This document shows, piece after piece, positions 22,389 through 31,619 of a stretch of 64,000 nt of DNA; within the stretch, counting starts at the first letter, position 1, and each line of letters begins with the position of its first letter. The stretch is from the NCBI GenBank assembly GCA_001939145.1, contig LSRX01000543.1:190016-254015 (forward strand), read 5' to 3'. The position numbers and the translations under genes are program-made. Origin of the DNA: Symbiodinium microadriaticum (Eukaryota > Sar > Dinophyceae > Suessiales > Symbiodiniaceae). The notes beneath the pieces are model-generated. The model was not told where the DNA came from, did not search any database, and worked only from the letters and a program-made list of their open reading frames with translations.

Positions 22389-22846
22389 AAGCGAGACGAA
22401 GGCTGGGAAGGCATCTCCTCGATAGTCCGACGGGCAGACTCAAAAATCTCGCGCAGCTGAGCTTTGTTGAAGCCTGTGGCTTGGGCCCGAGCAACTTGAC
22501 GCTTGAGGCTCTTGAGCTGCCTCAGTCTGGCCTGAACAACACCCGGATAGACAGCAGGGCACTTCTTGCCAATGTGCTGCTTGAGGAAGGTCTTGGTACG
22601 GGCAATGGCCCCGCAGCGTTTGCACTTCCAACAGCTCTTAAATCCAACCTTGGCCTGGGTCCTCGGCTGCTTTAGGCCATCATCTGAAGCTTTGTGTTTC
22701 CGGGCGGGCACCGGCAGCACGAAGGGAACAACATGCTCCAGCAGATCCTGAATTTTGATCATCGAAGTCCTGTTGTTTGATCTTGCAGCTCGAATCTTGG
22801 CCTGTCGCAGCGGGGTCATACCCTGACGAATCATCAGCCTGGGCAC
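22385..22846 (-). pseudogene. LINE zinc-finger/basic segment
   Basis: Contains CWKCKRCGAIARTKTFLKQH followed by IGKKC, a C-x2-C...H...C finger, then a basic Gln/Arg-rich stretch. It stops four bases into the endonuclease frame, so a frame change near 22400 separates the two. Confidence 0.75.
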
Positions 22847-23663
22847 TTATCTCCGGGTGAGCCTGGAGCCTATGTGCCGTCTTGATGCGAGCAAGCTGGT
22901 TTCTAGTGTGATCCTCAACATCACACCGAAGCAGGCCATGTTTACACAAAGGGCACCGCCAATGAAAATCAGCCTTCTTGCCTCGGCCTGTGAGCTGAGG
23001 TTTCAGTGTCGGCTTGTAGAGACCCCGACCCTCATGATTGCGGAGAAGGTGCGTGTGGCGAATCTTTTTGAGCTGCTCAGGGGTCTTCCCCGTCACACGA
23101 AAAGGGCAGAACTCGCACTGGAAAACACCCTTAGCTAAAGCAGGGCCCGTAGTCGTATGATAGTGAATCGGCTTGCGGCGAGTCGGTCTAGCTGCGCCCT
23201 CGACTGGCAGCGGCGGCTCCGGGCAATGAGTTTCAGAGTCGCTGGCGCCATCAGCCGCCCCGGTGCTAGGTGGGCCCGTGGTGCCACAACCCGGTGGCGC
23301 ATGTGTCCAGACAGTCTTTGCGCCGAGGCTGGGTGGCTGCTGCGCTTGGCTGCTTGCCAAGTGATTGCACCTTAGCTTTTTCGGACTGGTGTGCCGAAGA
23401 CCACACAGTGCCCGAGCGAACAGATGTGCCAGAGGACGAGTGCTGTCCTCCAACAGGTTGCTGCACATGCGGTCGCGGGAGCTTGGATTGGGTGCTCCTG
23501 CTTCGCTTGCTGGGCTGGGACCTGGGTAGAGTGGACGGTGCATTAGAAGCTCGGGTCCAGACCGAGGCCTCATCGGCGCTAGGTGGGCTGCTGCGGCCGC
23601 CGGCTCGTAAGTCCACAACTTGGCCCGCCGAAATTGGCGTCTCGGGGGATGACCATCAAACAC
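22680..23663 (-). pseudogene. LINE C2H2-like zinc-finger segment
   Basis: A proline-rich N-terminal half leads into FQCEFCPFRVTGKTPEQLKK followed by IRHTHLLRNH, a C2H2-like finger. A second pair, CPLCKHGLLRCDVEDH, lies further on. Likely RNA or DNA binding by the retrotransposon product. Overlaps the end of the OTU frame by 85 bp. Confidence 0.75.
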
Positions 23664-24715
23664 ACATCATATATTCTGCTAAGTGCTTTGAGCTCCAAGA
23701 CCGATCCGTAAGCAGATTCCTTCTCGGCCAAGTCCAAGTATTTGGCGAAGCCCTCGGCTTTCGTGGGGCTCTCGGCTTCGTGACGCTCAAGCGAGGGCCC
23801 AATTCCGTCCCACTCATCCACGTACTGAGCTTGGTGTCGCCTGAGGTGAGCATTTGCCCGTGCTCGCAAGTCACGGTGGCAGTGCTCAGTTTTCTTTTTC
23901 CCGCTAAGCCAGGTGAGGCCCTGGGCAACGGCTCTGTAGAGGCAGGAACCGTCCTTGTCAATGTCAATGATCTGACATCCGGCAGGGACCTCCCGTTGGT
24001 GCAGGGCGCGGTTCTGTGCTGGGGAAGTCTCCTTGCCATTTTCGTCAAGGACGGGAGGCTTCACAACCTTGACAAGTTTCCCATCCAAAGGCGAAGCCGT
24101 GGCAGGAAGAAGCGGCACCGGAGCAGGCTTCAGAAAGTGCTGCTTGTTGCCCTGGGGCCTGTGAGGAGCAACCTGGGCCCAAAGAGTCGTCTCACCTGGT
24201 GTGGCCGTGCCATCATCGACAGTTGCCTGCAGCGGCACCACGTCTTTGTCTCCATATTTGTGCGCCCCACGGAACCTGTAAAGGAACTCTCGGCCGGTCC
24301 GCCTGTTGTGGATAAGGGTCACGGCATCAAAAGCCTGGGCCAAAACAGACTTCACCTCCTCTGGTCCCCAATCGCCGGGGACATGAGGGAAATTCCAAAT
24401 CCGAGCAATGGCTTGTGTCGGGTCACGAGTGGTTCTGGCTCCGATTCGCCCACCTTGCGCAACCAAAGCCAAAAGCGGCGACATACGCAGCCCACGCTCA
24501 TGGTAGGCACTTGCTGGCTCATCGATGCCCTTTGCGAGCCACTGAATTTGCGAAGCCACGGCGTCGCGGGGCGGATCCAGAAACACACCTTCTCTGCCAC
24601 TAGCAGCAAGGAGGCTGGTCAGATCTTTCTTCGGGATTCGTGCCTTCCCGAAAAGCTGCCGGCCCGAGCGGCCATGCGACTCCTCCAGCCATGACCACGT
24701 GTCGGAGAGGAGCAC
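23579..24715 (-). pseudogene. LINE OTU-type cysteine protease-like domain
   Basis: About residue 250 reads IDIDKDGSCLYRAVAQGL, the D-x-x-G-x-C box with the catalytic Cys of OTU proteases. It is followed by a helical part (RANAHLRRHQAQYVDEW) and KESAYGSVLELKALSRIYD, which matches the later OTU core. The C-terminal catalytic His is not evident before the frame ends (VIPRDANFGG), so the domain is truncated or frameshifted there. OTU enzymes cleave ubiquitin chains; in a LINE the role may be polyprotein processing or deubiquitination. OTU domains are, to my knowledge, known in a few LINE lineages. Confidence 0.75.
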
Positions 24716-24734
24716 CTTTTGACTCGCAGCCCAT

Positions 24735-25310
24735 TTATTTGACGATCGCTCGGGTCGGGTTCGTGCGAAAACCTTTCCACCTCTCAGCGCTCAAGTACGC
24801 CTCCGGAATGCGAATGGAGATGACGCAGGTCTCGACAGGGGCCACCTTGACCGCATCAGCCTTGTGCCCAGCATAACCTGCAGCAGCTTTCCCTGCCGAC
24901 TGGATCTGGACAGTCTTGGCCTGCCTAAAACGAAGCATATTGCCAACTCTGCCTGGGATGCGAGTGGTCTTTCCCACCCCGGTGTGGGGAACAATCGGAG
25001 CATCCCAGTCCTGGGCTCTGAGCTCAAAGGGCTCTGTCTCCCGTCGCGAAACTTGTTGCCATTCATTGGCATCAGCGGTCTCCCCCGCGACTGGGGCTTG
25101 CCGAGAACGAAGTGGCGGCTGGGCGGTCACCGAAGGGCTGCCACGGCCTCGGCCAGACTCGATAGCTGGATGCTCCGGCTGCTTTCTTTTGTGCTCCTTG
25201 CCCGCACCTTTGTGCCTTTTGGCACGGGGCTCTCCTGGGTCAGGATCTCGGCTGCCGGTTTGCCCAGGGCGGGCAGTCGCTGGCAGTTGGCTAGCCAGGG
25301 CTGATTCCAC
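24735..25310 (-). pseudogene. LINE ORF1-like basic segment
   Basis: A 191-residue frame has a Lys/Arg-rich N-terminal half (RAKRHKGAGKEHKRK) and a more ordered C-terminal half (CVISIRIPEAYLSAERWKGF). It stops at 24735 and the polyprotein continues in another frame at 24715. Probably nucleic-acid binding. Confidence 0.65.
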
Positions 25311-25372
25311 CGCCTTTCGAACTATCGGTGATCAACGGCATAAGCTGAGCAGTCAAGCCCTCAAGCAGACCT

Positions 25373-26179
25373 TCAAGGCCAGTGGGGCCACCACCACATC
25401 TCATCAGAGGGACCTGCACCTGAGTAGTGGTCCCGATGCATTGGCTCTCTGGCAGATCGGAGCCCAATGCAGGCAGAGTGCGCACGGGTACCCCAAGCAA
25501 GGGAAGAAGGCCTAAACCCACAAGCACAAGGCGGGGAGGGAGCAGGCTCGCACAGATCAGGGGGCCGTCGGCTTAAACCCAAACTAGGGCAAGGGGAGGC
25601 GGCATGCGGCGAAGGCAAAGACACGGGTACCCCTAAGAGGGAAAACCTAGACCCAACTAGGGGGGACGAGGGGCAAGGCCAAATGCACGGGCCATCATCT
25701 CCTCCATCTCCTCCATCCCAGAAATCCCAGTCGCTCGGGCTTGTTGTTAGAGGTGCCGGCTGACATCTCCAATCCTCTTGGCTCCGGGCTGCACAGGGTG
25801 GTGCAGGAACTGTATCTCCATTCTCCTTCCAAGGGCCAAAGCTCTTACAGGAATCAGGGGCTTCTGCCGGAAGCCCAAAGGCATGGTGTTCATCCCATAG
25901 CATGCTACAGCAAGGCCAGGTCCACTTACTTCGAAGGGACGCCACGGCCTCGATTCGTCGTTGCTTCTCACTTTCAATCACTGCAGCCAGTCGCAATGCC
26001 TCACGTCTGCAATCAAAGGCCTTCTGCTCCATCCTAATAACTCGGCAACCCAAGCCGCGTTCATGATGGTTTCGCTGCACCCTCAAACTGCAGGATTCCC
26101 CAATGAGAAGTTTTTCCATGAGACGGTATGCTCGCAGCATACTAAATTTCCAGCCCTTGCCTCCTGAAGAAGGAGCCAT
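25373..26179 (-). pseudogene. LINE 5' ORF segment
   Basis: The first ORF inside the element begins MAPSSGGKGWKFSMLRAYRL and has a helical Arg/Glu-rich stretch (AAVIESEKQRRIEAVASL). Later residues are Pro/Cys/Trp-rich, and another frame (25747-25977) looks more protein-like there, so a shift near 25970 is likely. Function unknown. Confidence 0.55.
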
Positions 26180-26372
26180 GGCGCCTGGGAAAGAATTGGC
26201 CCTCCGCTGGAGGAACGGAGGTTTACAGCTCAGCCACGGGGAGGCTTCTTTCCTTGAGCCCCGGAGCGGGCTCGGGCTTTAATAGGGTTTAGGGTTTAGG
26301 GTTGTCAGAAGACAAAAACGCAAAACCCCAGAGGCCTAGCTCAAACACCCGACAATAAACCCGTACAGACTA

Positions 26373-26473
26373 CGGTTGATGGTATAAATCCTGCATGACC
26401 CATAATAAGGAATATGCCATAATTCCCATAGTTTAGGGTCTTTAAGGTAATGCAGGATTTATATCATCAACAG
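26373..26473. mobile_element. MITE family M1, copy 2
   Basis: TA-flanked element with ends CGGTTGATGGTATAAATCC and GGATTTATATCATCAACAG, 101 bp. Confidence 0.9.
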
Positions 26474-26570
26474 TACAACCCTAAAATGCAATTTCTACAA
26501 GAGCCATGGGATTCCGGTCCCTGGATTGTGGCCAAGGGACACTGCTAAGAAGACGCTGGATCGGGAGTCA

Positions 26571-26684
26571 TTTGGGTAATTCTCTAAATTAGGGTCCCTT
26601 TTTGGGGTCCCAATATAGTACGGCACCCTTATATAAAGGACTCCCCAAGGGATCCTAATTTTGGGGAACTACCCATTTAGCTGG
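26571..26684. mobile_element. Short inverted-repeat element, family M2, copy 1
   Basis: Ends read GGGTAATTCTCTAAATTAGG and CCTAATTTTGGGGAACTACC. The centre holds the shared words ATAGTACGGCACCC. Further copies: 33147-33255, 33351-33469, 33526-33652, 48339-48444, 60784-60889, and a half copy at 28848-28903. Confidence 0.85.
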
Positions 26685-27631
26685 GGAAGGCGGAAACCTT
26701 TTCAACATCACTATACACCTCTTCCAACCCTACGAATCCAGCCTTGTGGGCTATCTAACACCCTAGAAGAACCCTCCAGAACAAACCCCCTAACAAACAC
26801 ACTTTGTGCAACCCTGGTTACCGAGTATATATCCTTATAACTCTCTATAGTCAACATGATTACCACCTTGTACCCTAAACCCTAAACCTTGTATAACCCT
26901 TACTAACAAATCCCCAAGAGCTCCAGAAAAGGCTCCTTATCGTCACCCTCATCCCCCCAAGATAAGCCTTCCTGAACCCTAAGCCCTAAAGGTCTTTAAA
27001 CCCAAACCCCTATCTTTAGACTTACTGGGGGGGTTCATGAGTTATAGGTGGAGTTATAAGTCCCCTATATATAGGTGATAACTATAGTTACCCAAATAAA
27101 ATAACCATACTTCTAACCACCCATGAGCCTCCAAGTTAGGGATTAGGGGGACCCTTGGGGGATATAGACCCTCTCAATAAGGTCCCTTTTAAGAGAGCCA
27201 TGAGTAGGGCTAAGAAGGGTCCCCCTTAAGGGGTCTCCCTAATACTACCTAGGATAAACCCTAAACCCTAAACCGAAATGAACCATGAGCCTCCAAGTAG
27301 AAGACCCCTTATACCCCCTTGTAGGACCCCTAGAGCCCTTATAGATCCCTTACGGATCCCCTAAAGAAGCCTTATAACTATCCATACTTCTGACTGCCCC
27401 ATAACCCTCCAAGTACCCTAAACCCTAAACCCCTAAACCCCTAGGGTCCCCCTTTAAGGGGTCTCCCTAATCCTACCTAGGAAAGTACCCTAAACCCTAA
27501 ACCCCTTAAAGGACCCCTTATAGATCCCTTATGGATCTCTTAAAGGAGCCCACCCTTAACCCTAAACCCTCAACCCTCAACCCTAAACCCTAAACCCTAA
27601 ACCCTAAACCGTATCCTACGTAGGAAAGTAC
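26685..27631. other. Repeat-filled interval downstream of the protease exons
   Basis: Contains an M3 element (27030-27135), a long M3 variant (27285-27418), CCTACCTAGG-bounded palindromic patches (27160-27250, 27425-27490) and CCCTAAA tracts (27545-27612). The last protease exon(s) should lie here or further left, but I could not place them. Confidence 0.6.
27030..27135. mobile_element. Short inverted-repeat element, family M3, copy 1
   Basis: A near-palindrome ending CCATGAGCCTCCAAGTTA with an interior GTTATAAGTCCCC / TATAGGTGATAACTATAG. The family consensus end is TACTTGGAGGTTCATGGGTA. Other copies: 42037-42222, 43496-43668, 44842-45008, 46783-46896, 52531-52640; long variant 27285-27418. 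Confidence 0.8.
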
Positions 27632-30600
27632 CTTTCAAGCCAGGCGTCTCGGGCTCTCGGTCATACTGCACCTGGTAGGAGTAGAAGAGCGGGGTGCCCA
27701 TGATCCAAATCGGACCTTACCGTGACAGGAGGGGGGTTCTTAGGGTTTAGGATTTAGGGTTTAGGATTTAGGGTTGAGGGGTCTGGTTTATTTAGGGTTC
27801 GAAGAGGGTTTCGGGTTTTCAGCTGGATCTTCAATGGTGGTGGGGACGTTTTTTTTTTTTTTTCATGTGTTGTTTTCTGTTGGCGCCGTGAGGATTTGCA
27901 GCTTCTTTCGAGGAGTTTCGGAGGGCTCCAGGCGGATTCGGAGTTGAAGGTTCAGGGTCTGCCCTAAACCCATAAACCCCTAAACCCCTAAACCCCTAAA
28001 CCCCTAAACCCCTAAACCCCTAAACCTCTAAACTCTACACTCTAAACCCTAAACCCCTAAACCCTAAACCTCTAAACTCTAAACCCCTAAACCCCTAAAC
28101 CCCTAAACCCTAAACCCGTGGGATGTAATCTCCAGGGCTACTCGGAGAGGGTGCTCGCTTTTTTGCAGTCCGTCGGGGCATTCATCCTCGGAGAACCCTA
28201 TGTGCCCCTTAGTTAAGGAGTATATACCTTAAATCATAGCATGTAGGCCCCTATAGCTTAAGGTATATACTCCTTTAATTCAGGAATATACCTTAAATCA
28301 TAACATGTAGGCCCCTATAGCTTAAGGTATGTTCCTTAAATTCAGGGGTATACCTTACATCATAACATTTAGGCCCCTATGGCTTTAGGTATGTTCCTTA
28401 ATTTCACGGAGTATTGGGATCTCTGGGTCGATAAACCCGATGAACCCCTCAGGCCACAACCCTCCAGCTGTCCTAGCTCCCTAAATCCTAAACCCCTTAA
28501 ACCCTCAACGCCTTAAACCATGGAACCCTCAACACCTAAACCCCTAACACCTCAACACCTCAAACCATCTAAAACACCTAAACCCTCAACGCCTAAATGC
28601 CCTCAACCCTCAAGACCTAAAGCCCCTAAGCCCTCAACGCCTAAACCCCTAAATTCCCTAAACCCCGAATCCCTGAACAGCTAAACCCCTGAACCCTCAA
28701 CGCCCCTAAACCTAGGATCCAGGCGTCGCTCTCGCTCGGATTGTCTGCTGACTGCTTGCATAACCCCAAAACCCCTAAGCCCTAAAAGCCCTAAAAACCC
28801 TAAAACCCCCAAAGCCCCTAAATCCTAAATTCTGAAGGCTTTGAGGGTGCCGTACTATATTGGGGACCTAAAAAGGGACCCTAGTTTAGAGAACTACCCT
28901 AAATACCCACAATTAAGGACCACAAAAGCTCTCTTAAAGGCTACTTGGGGGCCCCTAAACCCCTAAAAACCCTAAAAACCCTAAAAACCCCAAAGCCCCT
29001 AAACCCTAAATTCTGAAGGCTTTGAGCCTCAGAGTCGTCAAGCCGCCGTTCTTCAGCGTGTTGTACCGGAGGGGGCTAAAGGCTGGCATGCAGACCTGAG
29101 AAGCAGTGGTGTTTAGGGTTTAGGAAAAAGTTTAGGGTTGAGGGTCTCAGGGTTTAGGGTCTTGGTTTTCAGACCTCATAAGTACTGAGACCATTAATAA
29201 CAATACTAAAAGCAAGAACAGTACTAATGGCAGGCGTAATCTTTATAATGCGAGTACACTCATACTCAGGTTTAGGGTTCAGGGATTTACATAGGTGGTA
29301 TGGGGCGCATGGGGTGTCGGATCTTGGGTATAAAATTAAATGTTTAGGGCTTGGGGGCTGCGGGATTTGCGGTCAGAAGCAGATGGCTAAGGGATTGAGC
29401 ATTTAGTGTTTATTATTTGCTGAAAGTTGCGGGCTTGGGGAGTCTAGGGTTTTGAATTCGTGATGGCTGTTGGACATTATGATACTTTGGGGGCTCCATT
29501 GGGATCGGCTGCGGAACCCCTAAACTCTAAACCTTGAACCCTAGACCAAACCTCAAACCCGCGTCCGCGACAAAATGTAGAGATGCAAGCCTTAATCCCT
29601 CATCCCCAAACCCTGAAGGAATAATCCCGAAGCCAAAGAGCTTCTGGCCCCAAATCTAAGCCCTACCTTGGAATAACGAAAAGTACCTTTTGCGGGGTCT
29701 CTATAACTTCTAAACTAGGGCTTCGAGCCAGATCGCACCAAAAAAAAGGTTATGATAGTTTAAGTGAGCCCTACCTTAGCTGTGATAAACGTATCTTTGT
29801 AAGGCTCCTTATCATTAACGTTTCGTTTTATTATATATATATAATATATATATATATATATGTTTGTCCTTACAAAAGGTAGGTTATTGGGCGTTAGGGT
29901 AATTCCGAGGCGACCGGCCTCCATGTCGCACTGGGGCTAAGGCTTGCGGTCTGGAGTTATGGCCGGGAAGAATCAGGAGCCAAAGGAGCAGCAGCAGTAG
30001 TCAGAAAATTGCAGCAGCAGTAGCAATCCTCCTTGCAGAGGTAGAAGCACAACAGGGACAAGGAACTCACAAGTAGTTAAGACCCTGCTCAAGCATGACG
30101 GCCGCAACAACAACCACAACCACCTCTGGTGGGTTTGGGAATCATCAGCAACACGAACGTCAACAGCAACGTTTTATGATCTTGGGTTTCTGGACCCTGA
30201 GCCGTATAACTTTCATTGGAATTTGCTGACCCAGATACTTTCTCCTGCGTCACCGTCACGACTTCGATGGGCAAGTAGCCCATCAGATGTTCTACCACCT
30301 TGGTCGCCGGTCAACTACGTCTAGTCACTAGTCAGTCTTCAGGTCAGGTGTGCAAGCTTCGTCGACTTAGTTCAAAGCATTAAGGAGACTGTGGCTAAGT
30401 TGCGCAGTTTATTCTGGTTATTTTCCTGGCGGTGGTGTCGGCTCATGTCCCCCTTTTGCCAACGGATATGCCTGAAAGTAAAGGGCTTCTTCTTCCGGTT
30501 CGTGGCATAACGAAAACCGTGGCACGGGGTCCTATCCTGTCAAGGCCCCTGCAATGTAATAGGCGTGAAAAAAAAGCATCAATCCCGACGTAGGCATGCT

Positions 30601-30975
30601 TGAGTTTTCAATGCAGCCCTATGGTGGTACATCTGGGGATTCAAGGCTGCGTGCGCCGAAACCCGAAACCCAAACACCAACCGTCCGCAAACCCGCAAAC
30701 CCAAGCCACAACTGCTCACCTCGAACTCTGCGCCTCTAAACCCTAGAATCCGTGTGTCCTTTTATCAAGGAACATATATTATGTTCCTTAGTCAATATGT
30801 TTCGGAGTCGCTGTGTCTCAACCTCAATCGGGGCCCTGAACTACACGCCTGGTGAGCAATGGGCGCCGTGGTCATGAACACGTAGGAGCTGGGCTCCAGC
30901 ACTAGCCTCATGAGATTGGATTTCAGGAGTGTCGGTTTTGTCCCATTGTGGAGATCGGGGTATATTGGTTTCATG
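27632..30975 (-). CDS. Aspartyl protease (pepsin family A1-like), C-terminal half, four exons
   Basis: Exons (5' to 3'): 30842-30975, 29486-29508, 29047-29095, 27632-27715. Phases agree at all three junctions. Donors are GTTCAGGG, GTATCA and, for the third exon, GC rather than GT. The joined peptide carries family landmarks: IYPDLHNGT then LVLEPSSYVF (the L-x-PxxY strand), two Cys (HQAC and VCMPAF), GPIWIMGTPLFYSY (the conserved W-I-x-G-x-x-F) and VQYDRE near the C-terminus. These enzymes cleave proteins with two Asp; the Asp-containing N-terminal lobe and second Asp motif were not found upstream, since another gene ends at 31620. The last few C-terminal residues are also missing. It may be a partial or degraded copy, or the N-terminal exons may have been overlooked. 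Confidence 0.6.
27960..28120. repeat. CCCTAAA tract inside a protease intron
   Basis: Dense ACCCCTAAACCCCT units with few interruptions. Confidence 0.95.
28190..28430. mobile_element. Family M4 element with amplified inner palindrome
   Basis: Outer ends GGAGAACCCTATGTGCCCC and GGAGTATTGGGATCTCTGGG form imperfect inverted repeats. Inside, a palindrome ACCTTAAATCATA...ATAGCTTAAGGT with core ATGTAGGCCCCTAT recurs three times at roughly 65-70 bp spacing. The simple form with one core is at 36411-36513. Confidence 0.8.
28480..28830. repeat. CCCTAAA-derived tract with AACCCTCAACGCC variants
   Basis: Heptamer-like units drift to ACCCTCAACGCCT and AAAACCCT. A half M2 element follows at 28848-28903. 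Confidence 0.85.
29110..29475. other. Protease intron with heptamer remnants
   Basis: TTTAGGG remnants at 29113-29165 and 29270; I see no gene or element between 29165 and 29450. Confidence 0.5.
29780..30340. other. Protease intron sequence with (AT)n and ambiguous ORFs
   Basis: An (AT)n microsatellite lies at about 29832-29862 and CAG/GTA triplets at 29985-30025. ORFs are open on both strands at 30089-30298, including a minus-strand one with IEVVTVTQEKVSGSANSNES. They sit inside an intron of the protease model and are not called. Confidence 0.4.
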
Positions 30976-31619
30976 CTTTGTGTAAGTATCCAGCACGTAT
31001 TGAATATATAAATACTTAAGATGTCTTGGGCTGATGAATAGGACAGCAGAAACGCTTAATAGCAGAATCCGATAGTTAGAGGAGCTCCTTTGATACAAGT
31101 TTCGGACGTTCGTAAGTTGAGGTCTGCGGGATGCTTGGAGGCCGTTCAAACGTTCATAACTCATACGAAACTACCTTCATTTCAAATTCGAGGAAACCAC
31201 CCTAGCTTCCGGAACGCACAGCCTCGAAACCTTAATGCTAAACCAGAAACCTGAAATTCCCCGTCTCCCATCCTAACCCTCAAAACCTGTCCCGAAGACT
31301 GAAATAAAAATCCGAAAACACCCAAGCCATCAGCCCCAAATGATCCAAAAACCCCGAAGCCCCTGACCCTGTCGGCGCTGCCATCGGCACTATAGGTCGA
31401 ATCTCCGAGGCGTTGAGCGTATTTCTTTAACTTAAGTCCTCACTTTATTGGCGTAGTTTGTGTTACATCCGGTCGTGCAGCCGAACCAGCAATCGGGGGC
31501 TTGCATGTTTGAAATGAGCTTTGGGACAAATTCAATTATGGTGCACAGATCATCTGCGAAAAACTTCGAAACCACATACACGTACAAATAAATCTAGCCT
31601 AGCTCAAGCAATGACGACC

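Larger units (their letters stand above)
18299..26283 (-). mobile_element. LINE (non-LTR retrotransposon), frameshifted, with OTU-like, zinc-finger, endonuclease, RT and RNase H parts
   Basis: On the minus strand, about 8 kb of GC-rich coding DNA carries, in order, an ORF1-like region, an OTU protease-like domain, zinc fingers, an apurinic-type endonuclease, a reverse transcriptase, a Cys/His motif and RNase H. The frame changes about ten times, so this copy cannot make a full polyprotein unless the shifts are assembly errors. The 3' side runs into CCCTAAACCCTAAACCC (18300-18316, plus strand) and the 5' side into AGGGTTTAGGGTTTAGGG (26284-26303), so the copy is bracketed by inverted telomeric tracts. 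No poly(A) tail or clear target duplication was seen. Confidence 0.9.

Noticed and set aside
23270-24694. 474-codon plus-strand ORF
   Set aside because: Antisense to the LINE OTU and zinc-finger regions, which carry recognisable motifs on the minus strand.
27913-28190. Two plus-strand exons in phase after a poly-T tract
   Set aside because: Antisense to the protease gene, which has real family motifs; the second also overlaps the M4 border.
30343-30477. Plus-strand exon with CAG acceptor and GTAAAG donor
   Set aside because: Lies inside an intron of the minus-strand protease model; kept only as a possible chance match.
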